From positions 1 through 64,000 of the forward strand of contig NZ_JALQDG010000004.1 in NCBI RefSeq assembly GCF_023631325.1: DNA of 64,000 bases. The letters are read 5' to 3'. This document shows positions 37,260 through 47,107 of the stretch, piece by piece. Made by a program: the position numbers and the translations under genes. This DNA is from Caballeronia sp. INDeC2 (GTDB taxonomy: Bacteria > Pseudomonadota > Gammaproteobacteria > Burkholderiales > Burkholderiaceae). The notes under the pieces are model-generated. The model made no database searches and was not told the origin of the DNA. It was given only the letters and a program-made list of their open reading frames with translations. Each line of letters opens with the position of its first letter. The first letter of the stretch is position 1.

Positions 37260-38822
37260 TCAGCTTCGCGCGTGCGCCGCGTAAAAGCGGCGGTTGATGA
37301 GACCGCGCACGGCGGGCGCGAGTTCGCCCGCGGTCAGCCCGGCCGGGCCGATGCCGTCGTCGGTGAGCGTTTGCGCGGCGAGGCCATGCAGATAGACGCC
37401 CGCGAGCGCGGCCTCGTAAGCCGGCAGTTTCTGCGCGAGCAATGCTCCGATCAATCCGCCGAGCACGTCGCCGGTGCCGCCTGTCGCAAGGCCTGCGTTG
37501 CCGGTCGGATTCACGCTGACGCGTCCATCGGGAGACGCGATCACCGTGCCGGAGCCCTTGAGCACCGCGATTGCCGCATAGCGCGCGGCGAGCTGGCGCG
37601 CGGCGGCGATGCGGTCGGCCTGAACGGATTTGGCGTCGGTCTGCAGGAGACGCGCCGCTTCGAGCGGATGCGGCGTCAGGATGCACGGATCGCCCTGAGC
37701 GCCGCGCGCCGCGACGGCGGACGCGAGCGCGTCGTCTTTCGCGACAAGGTTGAGCGCGTCGGCATCGAGCAGCTTCGGGATGTCGAGCTCGAGCGCGTCG
37801 GTCAGCACGTTCTTCGCGTGCTCGCTCGTGCCCATGCCGCAGCCGATCGACAGCGCGTCCATCTTGTCGAGCCCGAAGCCGTCGGCGCGATGCAGCATCA
37901 GTTCAGGATGCGGCGGATCGTATGGCGGAAAGCCTTCGCCCAGAAACGCGACGTGCACCTTTCCCGCGCCGCCGTACAGCGCCATGCGCGCGGCCAGAAT
38001 CGGCGCGCCGCACATGCCGGTGTCGCCGCCGATGACCGCGAGCGAGCCGAACGTGCCCTTGTTGGTCGCGTTGTCGCGCGGCGGCATGCACGCGGCGAAG
38101 AGCGCGGGCGCGTTGAGCGTGATCGACGGCGCGCTGCTCGAATCGACTTCCAGCGTCGATACGAAAAGCCGTCCCGTCAGATCGCGGCCTTGCGACGTGA
38201 AATGCCCCGGCTTCGCGCCGATGAACGTGATGGTGTCCGTCGCGCGCACGGCTTCGCCGCCGTTGACGGGCGCGCCAGTGTCGCTGTTCAGGCCGCTCGG
38301 GACATCGAGCGCGAGCACGCGGCCCGAAGCACCGCAACGGCGCGTCATGCGTGCGGCGATGTCCGCGAACACGCCTTCGAGCGGGCGGGTGAGACCGATG
38401 CCGAACATGCCGTCGACGAGCCAGCCGAAACCGTCGAACGATGCGGGCGGCCGTCCGTCGATCGGCACGCCCGCCGCGCGCGCCGATTCGAGCGCCCAGC
38501 GCGCGTCGTCGGGCTTGACCTCGACCGGCATGCACACGCGCACGCCGATGCCGGCGCGATGCAGTTGCTCGGCCGTCACGAGGGCGTCGCCGCCGTTGTT
38601 GCCGGGGCCGGCCACGAGCCACACCGACCGTGCGCGGGAATCGGGATCGTGCTCGAACAGGTCGATGAGGCATTGCGCGGCGGCCGCGCCCGCGCGCGCC
38701 ATCAGCGTGTGCGGCGGCAGCGCGGCGGCTGCGCGCGCTTCGAGCGTGCGCAGCTCGGTGAGCGTCAGCAACGCGAGCGGATCGTCTTTGGGGCTGAAGT
38801 AGGGCGAGCGGGCTGCGGTCAT
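37260..38822 (-). CDS. nnr: Bifunctional NAD(P)HX epimerase / dehydratase
   Basis: Repairs hydrated NADH and NADPH. The N-terminal half (about 1-235) is the NnrE epimerase, with GPGNNGGDA near 70-78. The C-terminal half is the ADP-dependent NnrD dehydratase (ribokinase-like fold), with GSLAVIGGD, LTPHPLEAARLL and NAGLATGGTGDVLGG, the nucleotide-binding signature. The 520-residue fused form is normal for bacteria. It is followed on the same strand by pgi after 204 bases and preceded by the DadA-type gene. Confidence 0.95.
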   Translation of the reverse strand: MTAARSPYFSPKDDPLALLTLTELRTLEARAAAALPPHTLMARAGAAAAQCLIDLFEHDPDSRARSVWLVAGPGNNGGDALVTAEQLHRAGIGVRVCMPVEVKPDDARWALESARAAGVPIDGRPPASFDGFGWLVDGMFGIGLTRPLEGVFADIAARMTRRCGASGRVLALDVPSGLNSDTGAPVNGGEAVRATDTITFIGAKPGHFTSQGRDLTGRLFVSTLEVDSSSAPSITLNAPALFAACMPPRDNATNKGTFGSLAVIGGDTGMCGAPILAARMALYGGAGKVHVAFLGEGFPPYDPPHPELMLHRADGFGLDKMDALSIGCGMGTSEHAKNVLTDALELDIPKLLDADALNLVAKDDALASAVAARGAQGDPCILTPHPLEAARLLQTDAKSVQADRIAAARQLAARYAAIAVLKGSGTVIASPDGRVSVNPTGNAGLATGGTGDVLGGLIGALLAQKLPAYEAALAGVYLHGLAAQTLTDDGIGPAGLTAGELAPAVRGLINRRFYAAHARS

Positions 38823-38913
38823 GGCGGCGTGCGTAGGGGCGCGGTCGTTCAGGAACCCGGCGTCGCCCGCAGCAATCGTGCCAGTCGCTGCGGTGCGGCG
38901 GTCTGCCCGAACG

Positions 38914-40206
38914 CTAGAAGCGCTCGACGCTCAACGCCGCGAGCGTGTCGGCGGGAATGTCGGGTGTGACGCCGGAGACGAGGTCCGCGATCACTTTAGC
39001 AGAGCCGCAGGCGAGGCCCCATCCCGCCGGGCCGTGCGCCGCGTTGACGAAAAGCCGCGGATGACGCGTCGCGCCGACGACCGGCAGCCCGTCGGCGGTG
39101 ATCAGTCGCAGGCCGTCCCACGCGCGCGCGGCGGACACCCGCGCGGCGCCCGGAATCCAGTCGTGCGTGCCTTGGCCGAGCAGATCGAGCGCGCGCCGGG
39201 AAAGTGTCGCGTCGAGCGGCTTGTCGGCCTTGGATGCGCTCTGAAACACGCCCGCGCCACCCACGCGCAGCCGCTGGTTCACACGCGTCATCGTGATGCG
39301 CTTGATCGAATCGACGACCGTCAGATGCGGCACGCGCTCCTCATACGCGACGGGCGCGGTCAGCGTGTGCACGCGCAGCGGAAAGAGCGACGACACCGAC
39401 CCGATGCCGCCGATCAGCCCCGGCGTGCCGGTGCCCGCCGCGACGACGATCGCGTCGGCCGTGATCAGCTCGACGTCGGCGCTGCGCTTCCTGCCTTCGC
39501 TCGGATCGCCCAGCTCGACCGCGGCGCGCGCGTCGTCCAGACGCACCGACGCGACGCTCCGATGCATGCGAAACTGAACGCCGCCGTCTTCGAGCACCTG
39601 CTTCAGTTGCTTGGTGAAGAGCGGACAGTTCGCCGTGCGTTCCTCGGGCAGCAGCACGCCGCCCGCGAACTCGGGATGATCCGGCACCGAAGGCTCGACC
39701 GCGACGCATTCCTCCGGCGTCAGCAGCCGGTAGGGCACGCCGCAGCCCTTGAGCAGATCGATGGCCGGCTGCGCGTCGTCGAGTTCGCGCGGTTGGCGGA
39801 AAACGTGCAGGATGCCGCTGCGCTGTTCGAAGTCGAGTTCCAGGCGGCTTTCGATATCCGCCAGCATGCGCCGCGACAGAGCGACGAGCGGCTGCAGACG
39901 CGCGTATTGCGCCGCGAACGTTTCGGGATCGCGCAGCGTCGCGAGTCGCTTGACGAAATCGCGGGCGGCTGAGTCGAAGCCGGTCTTGACCACCAAGCCG
40001 CTTTGCTTCGAACGGCTCGACGCCATGAAGGTCGGCCCGAACCAGACATCGAGCGGCGAGGGCAAGAGCGCGCCGCCCTGGCCGTAAGTGGCGCCTTGCG
40101 CGACGGTCGCGTGGCGCTCGATCACGCAGACGCGATGGCCTGCCGCATGCAACTGACAGGCGGTGGCGATGCCGGCGATTCCTCCGCCGATGACGATGAC
40201 ATCCAT
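38914..40206 (-). CDS. DadA-type FAD-dependent D-amino acid dehydrogenase
   Basis: Probably a membrane-associated flavoprotein oxidising D-amino acids. The 430-residue product begins directly with the FAD dinucleotide fold VIGGGIAGIATA and a following acidic residue in VIERH, then YGQGGALLPSP near the flavin. Near the C-terminus, RAWDGLRLITADGLPVVG and NAAHGPAGWGLACGSA are typical of DadA and related oxidases. The start at 40206 places the nucleotide fold at the N-terminus; upstream sequence is unrelated. No alanine racemase (dadX) is adjacent, so the exact substrate is uncertain; sarcosine or glycine oxidases are related alternatives. Confidence 0.82.
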   Translation of the reverse strand: MDVIVIGGGIAGIATACQLHAAGHRVCVIERHATVAQGATYGQGGALLPSPLDVWFGPTFMASSRSKQSGLVVKTGFDSAARDFVKRLATLRDPETFAAQYARLQPLVALSRRMLADIESRLELDFEQRSGILHVFRQPRELDDAQPAIDLLKGCGVPYRLLTPEECVAVEPSVPDHPEFAGGVLLPEERTANCPLFTKQLKQVLEDGGVQFRMHRSVASVRLDDARAAVELGDPSEGRKRSADVELITADAIVVAAGTGTPGLIGGIGSVSSLFPLRVHTLTAPVAYEERVPHLTVVDSIKRITMTRVNQRLRVGGAGVFQSASKADKPLDATLSRRALDLLGQGTHDWIPGAARVSAARAWDGLRLITADGLPVVGATRHPRLFVNAAHGPAGWGLACGSAKVIADLVSGVTPDIPADTLAALSVERF

Positions 40207-40540
40207 GACTTTTTGTGCCCGAAGGCGCGAGATTGCAGTGCTGCGCGGCTTGACGCGCGGGAGCGAAGCGCCCGATGCCGCGCGCCTTGACGGTAAAACG
40301 ACGGCCCGGCGGCGCGACTCGGCGTGCCGGACCCGAAGAAAGCGCGCCATGATAGCGCCAAAATCGTTTGCGGGGGACGGCAAGCCGCACGGTCATGCGG
40401 CGCTCGGCTCACGCCATCGCGCTCGGCCGGGAGCGCCGGGGCGATTTCGGGATGAGCGGCCGATCCAGCCCGCATCGCCGGGCTGCCGCCGCACGGCGTC
40501 CGGACGGACCGCCCGGGCCGATTTCAAGACGCTTCCGGGT

Positions 40541-40546
40541 TATAAT
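40541..40546 (+). promoter_or_regulatory. purL: purL -10 element
   Basis: A perfect TATAAT lies 123 bases before the purL start. No good -35 sits 16-18 bases upstream, which suggests dependence on an activator or a weak promoter. Confidence 0.4.
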
Positions 40547-40593
40547 CGCCGTCTTCCTTTCGCCTCACGCCGTTTTGCGCGCTCGAGTCCGAA

Positions 40594-40617
40594 TTTGCGA
40601 ATTTTTCGATTCGCAAA
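40594..40617 (+). other. Perfect hairpin in the purL leader
   Basis: TTTGCGAAT and ATTCGCAAA form a perfect 9-bp stem around TTTTCG, about 50 bases before the purL start. There is no T tract after it. It does not match the E. coli PurR operator closely. It may be an operator or an mRNA element. Confidence 0.5.
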
Positions 40618-40668
40618 AATGCGAGCGTCGCGCGAGCGGCACACAGACGTCATCGACGCACCGTCACA

Positions 40669-43600
40669 ATGGCCCACTTCTCGTGTTTCCCCGGCGCTTC
40701 GGCCCTCTCCGATTTTCGTCAGACCCGCCTTCTCGAAACGCTCGCCCGCATCGACGCGAATATCGTCGGCGTGCGCGGTCAGTTCCTGCATTTCGTCAAC
40801 GCGTCCGAGCCGCTCACCGACGACGACAACAGCCGCATCGATGCGCTGATGCACTATGGCGCGCCGTTCGAGGCATCGAAGGAGCGCGGCCACGTCGAGA
40901 CCTTCATGGTCGTGCCGCGCTTCGGCACGGTGTCGCCGTGGGCAAGCAAGGCGACCGACATCGCGCATCATTGCGGGCTCGAGAAAGTACGGCGCATCGA
41001 GCGCGGCGTCGAGTACTCGGTCATCATGAAAAGCGGCTTTCTCGGCGGCAAGAAGGCGCTGTCGGACGAAGCGCGCGCGGCCGTCGCGGATGCGCTGCAC
41101 GACCGCATGACGGAAAGCGTCGCGGCATCGCGCGATCAGGCGCTGCATCTCTTCGATGAACTGCCCGCCAAGCCCTTGCAGACGGTCGATATCATCGGCG
41201 CGGGGCGCAAGGCGCTCGAAGCCGCGAACACCGAACTCGGCCTCGCGCTCGCGGAAGACGAGATCGACTATCTGGTGAACGCATTCGAAGCCCTGAAGCG
41301 CAATCCGACCGACGTCGAGTTGATGATGTTCGCGCAGGCCAATAGCGAACACTGCCGCCACAAGATCTTCAACGGCGAATGGACGATCGACGGCCAGAAG
41401 CAGGACATGTCGCTGTTTCAGATGATCCGCAATACGGAAAAGCTGAATCACGAAGGCACGATCGTCGCGTATTCGGACAACTCGGCGATCATGCAGGGCG
41501 GCATCGCGGAGCGCTGGTTCCCGCGCGGCGGCGACGAGCAGTATCAGCGTCATGTGGAACTGACGCACACGTTGATGAAGGTCGAGACGCACAATCACCC
41601 GACCGCAATTTCTCCGTTCGCGGGCGCGGCGACGGGCTCCGGCGGCGAAATCCGCGACGAAGGCGCGACGGGCCGCGGCGCGCGTCCGAAGGCGGGTCTT
41701 GCGGGCTTCACCGTGTCGAACCTCGATTTGCCCGGCGCGCGCGAAACGTGGGAAAACGATCGCGATGCCGCCGTGCCGCTCGCATCGCGCAATCCGGCCG
41801 ACCAGAACGAGCCGTACGGCCGGCCCGACCGCATCGCGTCGCCGTTGCAGATCATGATCGACGGGCCGATCGGCGCCGCGGCCTTCAACAACGAATTCGG
41901 CCGTCCGAACCTCGGCGGCTACTTCCGCACCTACGAGCAGAACGTCGCGGGCCGCGTGCGCGGCTATCACAAGCCGATCATGATCGCGGGCGGCATCGGC
42001 AATATTTCGGATCAGCACACGCACAAGAACGACCTGCCGGCGGGCACGCTGCTGATCCAGATCGGCGGTCCGGGCATGCGCATCGGCATGGGCGGCGGCG
42101 CTGCGTCATCGATGGCGACCGGCGCGAATACCGCCCAGCTCGACTTCGACTCGGTCCAGCGCGGCAATCCGGAAATCCAGCGCCGCGCGCAGGAAGTCAT
42201 CAACACCTGCTGGCAGATGGGCGAGGGCAATCCGATCCTGTCGATTCACGACGTCGGCGCGGGCGGCATCTCGAACGCCTTCCCGGAACTCGTCGATGGC
42301 GCGGGCAAGGGCGCGCGCTTCGAGTTGCGCAAGGTGCAGCTCGAAGAAAGCGGTCTGTCGCCGCGCGAAATCTGGTCGAACGAAGCGCAGGAGCGTTACG
42401 TCCTCGCGATTGCGCCCGCCGATCTGCCCGCGTTCCAGGCCATCTGCGAGCGTGAACGCTGCCCGGTGGCCGTCGTCGGCGTGGCGACCGAAGAGCGCCA
42501 GTTGAAGCTGATCGACGACGCGAACGAAGGGCAGCAACCCGTCGACATGCCGATGGACGTGCTGCTCGGCAAGCCGCCCAAGATGCATCGCGACGTGAAG
42601 CGCGAGAGTGCGCAGTTCACGCCCGTCGACGTGACCGGTCTACCGCTGTCGGCGGTCGCGATAGATGTGCTCAAGCATCCGACGGTCGGGAGCAAGTCGT
42701 TCCTCATCACCATCGGCGATCGCTCGGTGGGCGGCACGACCGCACGCGATCAATTTGTCGGCCCGTGGCAGGTGCCCGTCGCCGATTGCGCCATCACGAC
42801 GATGGACTACGCGGGCTTTCGCGGCGAAGCGATGACGATGGCCGAACGCACGCCGCTCGCCGTCATCGACGCGCCCGCATCGGGACGCATGGCGGTCGGC
42901 GAAGCGGTGACGAACATCGCGTCCGCGCCGATCGAATCGCTGGGCAAGCTGAAGCTGTCGGCGAACTGGATGGCCGCGTGCGGCAGCGCCGGCGAAGACG
43001 CCGCGCTCTACGACACGGTGAAGGCGATCGGCATGGAGCTGTGCCCGGCGCTCGGCATCAGCATTCCGGTCGGCAAGGATTCGCTGTCGATGCGCACCAA
43101 GTGGCAGGACGCGCGCGGCGGCGCGCGCGAAGTGGTGTCGCCGGTGTCGCTCATCATCTCGGCGTTCGCGCCGGTGGAAGACGTACGCCGCCATCTGACG
43201 CCGCAACTCGTCGGCGATTCCAACACGGTGCTGATCGCGATCGATCTGGGCCGCGGCCGCAATCGCATGGGCGGCAGCATCCTCGCGCAGGTGACGCAGC
43301 AGGTCGGCGACGCGGTGCCCGACGTCGACGATCCCGAAGACCTCAAGCGCTTCTTCGCCGCGATCCAGGCGCTCAACGCCGAAGGCAAGCTGCTCGCCTA
43401 TCACGACCGCTCCGATGGCGGCCTGTGGGCGACGGTCTGCGAAATGGCGTTCGCGGGTCACGTGGGCGTGTCGCTGAACGTCGACATGCTGACGCTCGAC
43501 GCCGAACACGAATCCGATTACGGCGACGCGAAGGACTGGGCGAAGCAGACGAGCGGCCGCCGCGACGACCGCACGATCCGCGCGCTGTTCACGGAAGAAC

Positions 43601-44706
43601 TCGGCGCGGTGGTGCAGGTGCGCGCATCGGACCGCGATGCGGTGTTGGGCGCGCTGCGCGAGCATGGCCTGTCGGCGTGCTCGCATGTGATCGGCAAGCC
43701 GAACGAAAGCGGCGCGATCGAGATTTATCGCGACGCAAAGAAGATTTTCGATGCGCCGCGCGTCGAGCTGCATCGCGCGTGGAGCGAGGTGAGCTGGCAC
43801 ATCGCGCGTCTGCGCGACAACCCGGCCTGTGCCGACGCCGAATACGATGCGCTGCTCGATGCGGCCGATCCCGGCCTTTCGCCCGTGCTGAGCTTCGACC
43901 CGGCCGAAGACGTCGCCGCGCCGTTCATCGCGACGGGAAAACGTCCGCGTGTCGCGATTCTGCGCGAGCAGGGCGTGAACTCGCATCTCGAAACGGCCTA
44001 CGCATTCGACCGCGCCGGATTCGATGCGCACGACGTCCACATGAGCGACTTGCTCGAAGGCCGCGCGACGCTCGCCGATTTCGCGGGCGCGGTGGCGTGC
44101 GGCGGCTTCTCGTACGGCGACGTGCTGAGCGCGGGCGAGGGCTGGGCGAAAACGATCCGCTTCAATCAGCGTCTCGCCGATATGTTCGCCGCGTTTTTCG
44201 GCCGCGCCGACACCTTCGCGCTCGGCATCTGCAACGGCTGCCAGATGATGTCGAGTCTCGCGTCGATCATTCCGGGCGCGGAAAACTGGCCCAAGTTCAC
44301 GCGCAACAAGTCGGAGCAGTTCGAGGCGCGCTTCTCGCTCGTCGAGATTCAGAACTCGCCGTCGATCTTCTTCGCCGGCATGGAAGGCTCGCGCATTCCG
44401 GTGGCGGTTGCGCACGGCGAAGGTTTCGCCGACTTCTCGCAGCAGGGCGATCAGGCGCAGGCGCTCGTCGCGATGCGCTACGTCGATCATCGTGGGAATG
44501 CGACGGAGCAATACCCGTTCAACCCGAACGGATCGCCGCAGGGCATCACGTCCGTGACGACGCCCGACGGCCGCTTCACCGTGCTGATGCCGCACATGGA
44601 GCGCGTGCATCGCAACGTGCAGATGAGCTGGACGCCCGACGACTGGACCACCGACGGCAGCCCGTGGCTGCGCGTGTTCCAGAACGCGCGACGCTTCCTC
44701 GGCTGA
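40669..44706 (+). CDS. purL: Phosphoribosylformylglycinamidine synthase (large form)
   Basis: Fourth step of purine synthesis, ATP- and glutamine-dependent conversion of FGAR to FGAM. The 1345-residue protein is the large PurL found in proteobacteria. It has an N-terminal PurS-like domain, two AIRS-like halves with metal/ATP motifs ([18 protein letters not shown]) and a C-terminal glutaminase domain with nucleophile Cys1188 in LGICNGCQM and the His/Glu pair in [10 protein letters not shown]. The start lacks an obvious ribosome site but matches the conserved N-terminus. It appears monocistronic, with a hairpin leader before it and a terminator after it. Confidence 0.97.
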   Translation: MAHFSCFPGASALSDFRQTRLLETLARIDANIVGVRGQFLHFVNASEPLTDDDNSRIDALMHYGAPFEASKERGHVETFMVVPRFGTVSPWASKATDIAHHCGLEKVRRIERGVEYSVIMKSGFLGGKKALSDEARAAVADALHDRMTESVAASRDQALHLFDELPAKPLQTVDIIGAGRKALEAANTELGLALAEDEIDYLVNAFEALKRNPTDVELMMFAQANSEHCRHKIFNGEWTIDGQKQDMSLFQMIRNTEKLNHEGTIVAYSDNSAIMQGGIAERWFPRGGDEQYQRHVELTHTLMKVETHNHPTAISPFAGAATGSGGEIRDEGATGRGARPKAGLAGFTVSNLDLPGARETWENDRDAAVPLASRNPADQNEPYGRPDRIASPLQIMIDGPIGAAAFNNEFGRPNLGGYFRTYEQNVAGRVRGYHKPIMIAGGIGNISDQHTHKNDLPAGTLLIQIGGPGMRIGMGGGAASSMATGANTAQLDFDSVQRGNPEIQRRAQEVINTCWQMGEGNPILSIHDVGAGGISNAFPELVDGAGKGARFELRKVQLEESGLSPREIWSNEAQERYVLAIAPADLPAFQAICERERCPVAVVGVATEERQLKLIDDANEGQQPVDMPMDVLLGKPPKMHRDVKRESAQFTPVDVTGLPLSAVAIDVLKHPTVGSKSFLITIGDRSVGGTTARDQFVGPWQVPVADCAITTMDYAGFRGEAMTMAERTPLAVIDAPASGRMAVGEAVTNIASAPIESLGKLKLSANWMAACGSAGEDAALYDTVKAIGMELCPALGISIPVGKDSLSMRTKWQDARGGAREVVSPVSLIISAFAPVEDVRRHLTPQLVGDSNTVLIAIDLGRGRNRMGGSILAQVTQQVGDAVPDVDDPEDLKRFFAAIQALNAEGKLLAYHDRSDGGLWATVCEMAFAGHVGVSLNVDMLTLDAEHESDYGDAKDWAKQTSGRRDDRTIRALFTEELGAVVQVRASDRDAVLGALREHGLSACSHVIGKPNESGAIEIYRDAKKIFDAPRVELHRAWSEVSWHIARLRDNPACADAEYDALLDAADPGLSPVLSFDPAEDVAAPFIATGKRPRVAILREQGVNSHLETAYAFDRAGFDAHDVHMSDLLEGRATLADFAGAVACGGFSYGDVLSAGEGWAKTIRFNQRLADMFAAFFGRADTFALGICNGCQMMSSLASIIPGAENWPKFTRNKSEQFEARFSLVEIQNSPSIFFAGMEGSRIPVAVAHGEGFADFSQQGDQAQALVAMRYVDHRGNATEQYPFNPNGSPQGITSVTTPDGRFTVLMPHMERVHRNVQMSWTPDDWTTDGSPWLRVFQNARRFLG

Positions 44707-44726
44707 TCGCGCACTGCTTCAGAAGC

Positions 44727-44754
44727 GACAAAGCCGCCCGAGGGCGGCTTTGTC
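44727..44754 (+). terminator. purL terminator (bidirectional)
   Basis: A 13-bp perfect stem (44727-44739 with 44742-44754) with a tight 2-base gap lies 20 bases after purL and before the convergent PPIase stop. T residues fall within the stem ends rather than in a tail. Confidence 0.75.
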
Positions 44755-44797
44755 ATGGATCGCAAATGACGCGAACGGAACGATCGAGCAAGCGGGC

Positions 44798-45580
44798 TTA
44801 CTTGATCACCGCCTTGCTTCTGAGACCTTCTTCGAACGCCTGCAGCTTTTCCTGCTGGATCTGCTGCGCGATCTGTGTCTTGACCTGATCGAGCGGCGGC
44901 GGGGCGACTTCACGCGAATCGTCCAGACGGATGACGTGCCATCCGAACTGCGTCTTCACCGGCGCCGGCGTCACTTCGCCCTTCTTCAGCTTTTCGGCGG
45001 CCGCGCTGAATTCCGGCACGTAAGCCGAAGGCGACGACCAGTCCAGATCGCCGCCGTTCTTGCCCGATCCCGGGTCTTTCGAATATTGCTTGGCGAGATC
45101 TTCGAAGCTCGCGCCGGCCTTGATCTTCGCGATCAGATCCTTCGCCTGCGCTTCGTCCGCGACGAGGATGTGATGCAGATGCAGTTCCTTGCCGCCGCCG
45201 TTCTGCTTGACGAGCTGGTCGTAGCGCGCCTTGATCTCGGCGTCGCTCGGCGTGTTCTTCTTCACGAAGTCTTCGATGAGCGCGCGCAGCACGACGGTCT
45301 GTTGCGCCACGGCGACCTGTGCCTTGACGTCGGGGCGCGTCGCGACGCCTTCACGCGCCGCTTCCTGCATCAGGATTTCGCGGTTGATGAGTTCCTCGCG
45401 CACGGCTTGCTGAAGCTGCGGCGAATCCTGCTGACCCTGCGCGACGAGCTGCTTCACGAGCGCATCGGCGCGCGACGTGGGAATCGGCGTGCCGTTGACG
45501 ACGGCGACGTTTTGCGCAAAGGCGGGCGCAGCCGCGAACGCAGCCAGCAACACCCAGACGCGGGTTTTTTTCAAAGTCAT
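44798..45580 (-). CDS. Periplasmic parvulin-type peptidyl-prolyl isomerase
   Basis: Exported foldase. The 260-residue product has a signal peptide ending APAFA (about 18-22), a SurA-like N-terminal helical region, and a parvulin domain starting at LHLHHILV (about 132) with SKDPGSGKNGGDLDW and QFGWHVIRLDD. The size matches the PrsA/PpiC-like lipoprotein-free proteins common in Burkholderia. It is the last gene of the minus-strand strip bolA-PPIase, 82 bases after bolA. Confidence 0.9.
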   Translation of the reverse strand: MTLKKTRVWVLLAAFAAAPAFAQNVAVVNGTPIPTSRADALVKQLVAQGQQDSPQLQQAVREELINREILMQEAAREGVATRPDVKAQVAVAQQTVVLRALIEDFVKKNTPSDAEIKARYDQLVKQNGGGKELHLHHILVADEAQAKDLIAKIKAGASFEDLAKQYSKDPGSGKNGGDLDWSSPSAYVPEFSAAAEKLKKGEVTPAPVKTQFGWHVIRLDDSREVAPPPLDQVKTQIAQQIQQEKLQAFEEGLRSKAVIK

Positions 45581-45662
45581 CGGAGGTTCCTAACTGAACA
45601 AACAGACGCCTTAAAAAGGCGAGATTCAAGAAGCAAGGCTTGGCGATGAAACGCGCGCGTGT

Positions 45663-45977
45663 CTATTCGAATTGTTCTGCGAACTCCTGCGGCGTATAGG
45701 CCCGGATCGCGAGCGCGTGCACGCCGCGCCGCATTTCCTCGGCCAGCGCATCATACACCAGTCGATGCCGCGCCACGCGCGCCTTGCCGGCGAAGCACGC
45801 CGCGACGATCGTCACCGTATAGTGGCTGCCGGCGCCCGCGCCCGCATGGCCCGCGTGCGCCGCGCTGTCGTCGTCGATATGCACCGACTGCGGTTGCAGC
45901 GCCTCGTTCAGACGCGCTTCGAGATGCGCGATCTTGTCCGCCGCCGAGGCGCTCGTGAAATCGAACGATGCGCTCAT
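45663..45977 (-). CDS. bolA: BolA family protein
   Basis: Small regulator that forms complexes with monothiol glutaredoxins and affects cell shape and stress responses. The 104-residue product contains the BolA core, a class II KH-like fold with [37 protein letters not shown] and [12 protein letters not shown], where the conserved His and Arg/His residues bind the Fe-S partner. The start at 45977 overlaps the yciB stop by 4 bases, so the two are translationally coupled. Confidence 0.92.
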   Translation of the reverse strand: MSASFDFTSASAADKIAHLEARLNEALQPQSVHIDDDSAAHAGHAGAGAGSHYTVTIVAACFAGKARVARHRLVYDALAEEMRRGVHALAIRAYTPQEFAEQFE

Positions 45978-46510
45978 TGCCCATCCTCCTTCATGTACTT
46001 CGCGAGCCAGAAGCTCTGCAGGACGATGAACACGACGAGACAGCCCGTCGCGCCGAACAGCTTGAAGTTCACCCACTGATCCGTGGTGAAGTTATACGCG
46101 ACGAAGAGATTCACGATGCCGAGCAGCGCGAAGAACACCGCCCACGCGACATTCAATTGTCCCCACACGCGATGCGGCAGCACGATCTGCTTGCCCATCA
46201 TCGCTTCGATCAGATTTTTTCTGAAGCCGATCTGCGCGACGATCAGCGCGAACGCGAACAGCCAGTACAGCGCGGTCGGCTTCCATTTGATGAAGGTGTC
46301 GTTGTGCAGCACGAGCGTCGCGCCGCCGAACACGACGACGACGCCGAGACTGACCCACAGCATCGGATCGACCTTGCGATGACGGAACGCGACCCAGGCG
46401 ATCTGCACGAGCGTCGCCGCGATCGCGACCGCCGTCGCGGTGTAGATGCCCCAGACCTTGAATGCGACGAAAAAGAGAATGATCGGAAACAGATCGAACA
46501 GAAATTTCAT
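45974..46510 (-). CDS. yciB: Inner membrane septation protein YciB/IspZ
   Basis: Integral membrane protein linked to septation and envelope integrity. The 178-residue product has five or six transmembrane helices and the family signature [16 protein letters not shown] segment ([10 protein letters not shown]), with [14 protein letters not shown] and [12 protein letters not shown]. The start at 46510 is the conserved [14 protein letters not shown]. It overlaps bolA by 4 bases. The usual neighbours msrB and bolA are present here too. Confidence 0.95.
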   Translation of the reverse strand: MKFLFDLFPIILFFVAFKVWGIYTATAVAIAATLVQIAWVAFRHRKVDPMLWVSLGVVVVFGGATLVLHNDTFIKWKPTALYWLFAFALIVAQIGFRKNLIEAMMGKQIVLPHRVWGQLNVAWAVFFALLGIVNLFVAYNFTTDQWVNFKLFGATGCLVVFIVLQSFWLAKYMKEDGQ

Positions 46511-46555
46511 TGGCGTCCGGACGTGATGGGCATCGGATGGATGCGAGGCGCGCGA

Positions 46556-46587
46556 GAGAGAAACGCCCGCTCGAACGGAAGCGGGCG
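46556..46587 (-). terminator. msrB terminator
   Basis: On the minus strand an 8-bp stem, CGCCCGCT with AGCGGGCG (46564-46571 and 46580-46587), is followed by a T/C-rich tail. It lies 55 bases past the msrB stop and separates msrB from yciB. Confidence 0.7.
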
Positions 46588-46641
46588 CCGGTACGGCGTG
46601 ATGCACGATCGCTCCCCGAGCGAGCGTGCAGGGGCCCGCGC

Positions 46642-47058
46642 TTACTTGGGTTCGAATTGTAGCGCAGCCGAGTTGATGCAATACCGCAGGCCGGTCGGCG
46701 CGGGGCCGTCCTCGAAAACGTGGCCGAGGTGCGCGCCGCAGTTGTTGCACAGCACTTCGATGCGAAGCATGCCGTGCGAGCGGTCGGTTTTCTCCTGGAT
46801 CACTTCGCCGTTGATCGGCTTGAAGTAGCTGGGCCAGCCGCAGCCGGCGTCGAACTTGGTGGCGGACTCGAAAAGCGGCGTGCCGCAGCACACGCAATCG
46901 TAGACGCCGCGCTCGTCGTGATCCCAGTATTTGCCGGTGAACGGGCGCTCGGTCACGGCGTGACGCGTGACCTGATACTGCATGTCGTCCAGTTCGCGGC
47001 GATAGGTGGCGTCGTCCTTTTGCAGCGGATAGCTCGTCGGGGTGTCGTCTTGGCTCAT
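46642..47058 (-). CDS. msrB: Peptide-methionine (R)-S-oxide reductase MsrB
   Basis: Repairs the R epimer of oxidised methionine. The 138-residue product has the catalytic cysteine in RYCIN (Cys127), the [10 protein letters not shown] signature, [10 protein letters not shown], and the structural zinc cysteines in CVCC (55-58) and CNNC (104-107). The start at 47058 was preferred to an in-frame extension to 47163 that has no homology. It follows selO by 49 bases on the same strand. Confidence 0.97.
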   Translation of the reverse strand: MSQDDTPTSYPLQKDDATYRRELDDMQYQVTRHAVTERPFTGKYWDHDERGVYDCVCCGTPLFESATKFDAGCGWPSYFKPINGEVIQEKTDRSHGMLRIEVLCNNCGAHLGHVFEDGPAPTGLRYCINSAALQFEPK

Positions 47059-47107
47059 CTCTCGTTCCTTTGGTCTGGCCGGGAAGGCCTCGTATATGAG
47101 GGCGATC

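Larger units (their letters stand above)
40207..40668. promoter_or_regulatory. dadA-type gene / purL divergent control region
   Basis: A 462-base gap with no supportable gene. The plus side has a consensus TATAAT (40541-40546) for purL and a perfect 9-bp inverted repeat (40594-40602 with 40609-40617) in the presumed purL leader. The left half is GC-rich and featureless to me. Confidence 0.5.

Noticed and set aside
42640..44610. 656-residue open frame antisense to purL
   Set aside because: Opposite the purL coding sequence; composition is that of a shadow frame and no motif is present.
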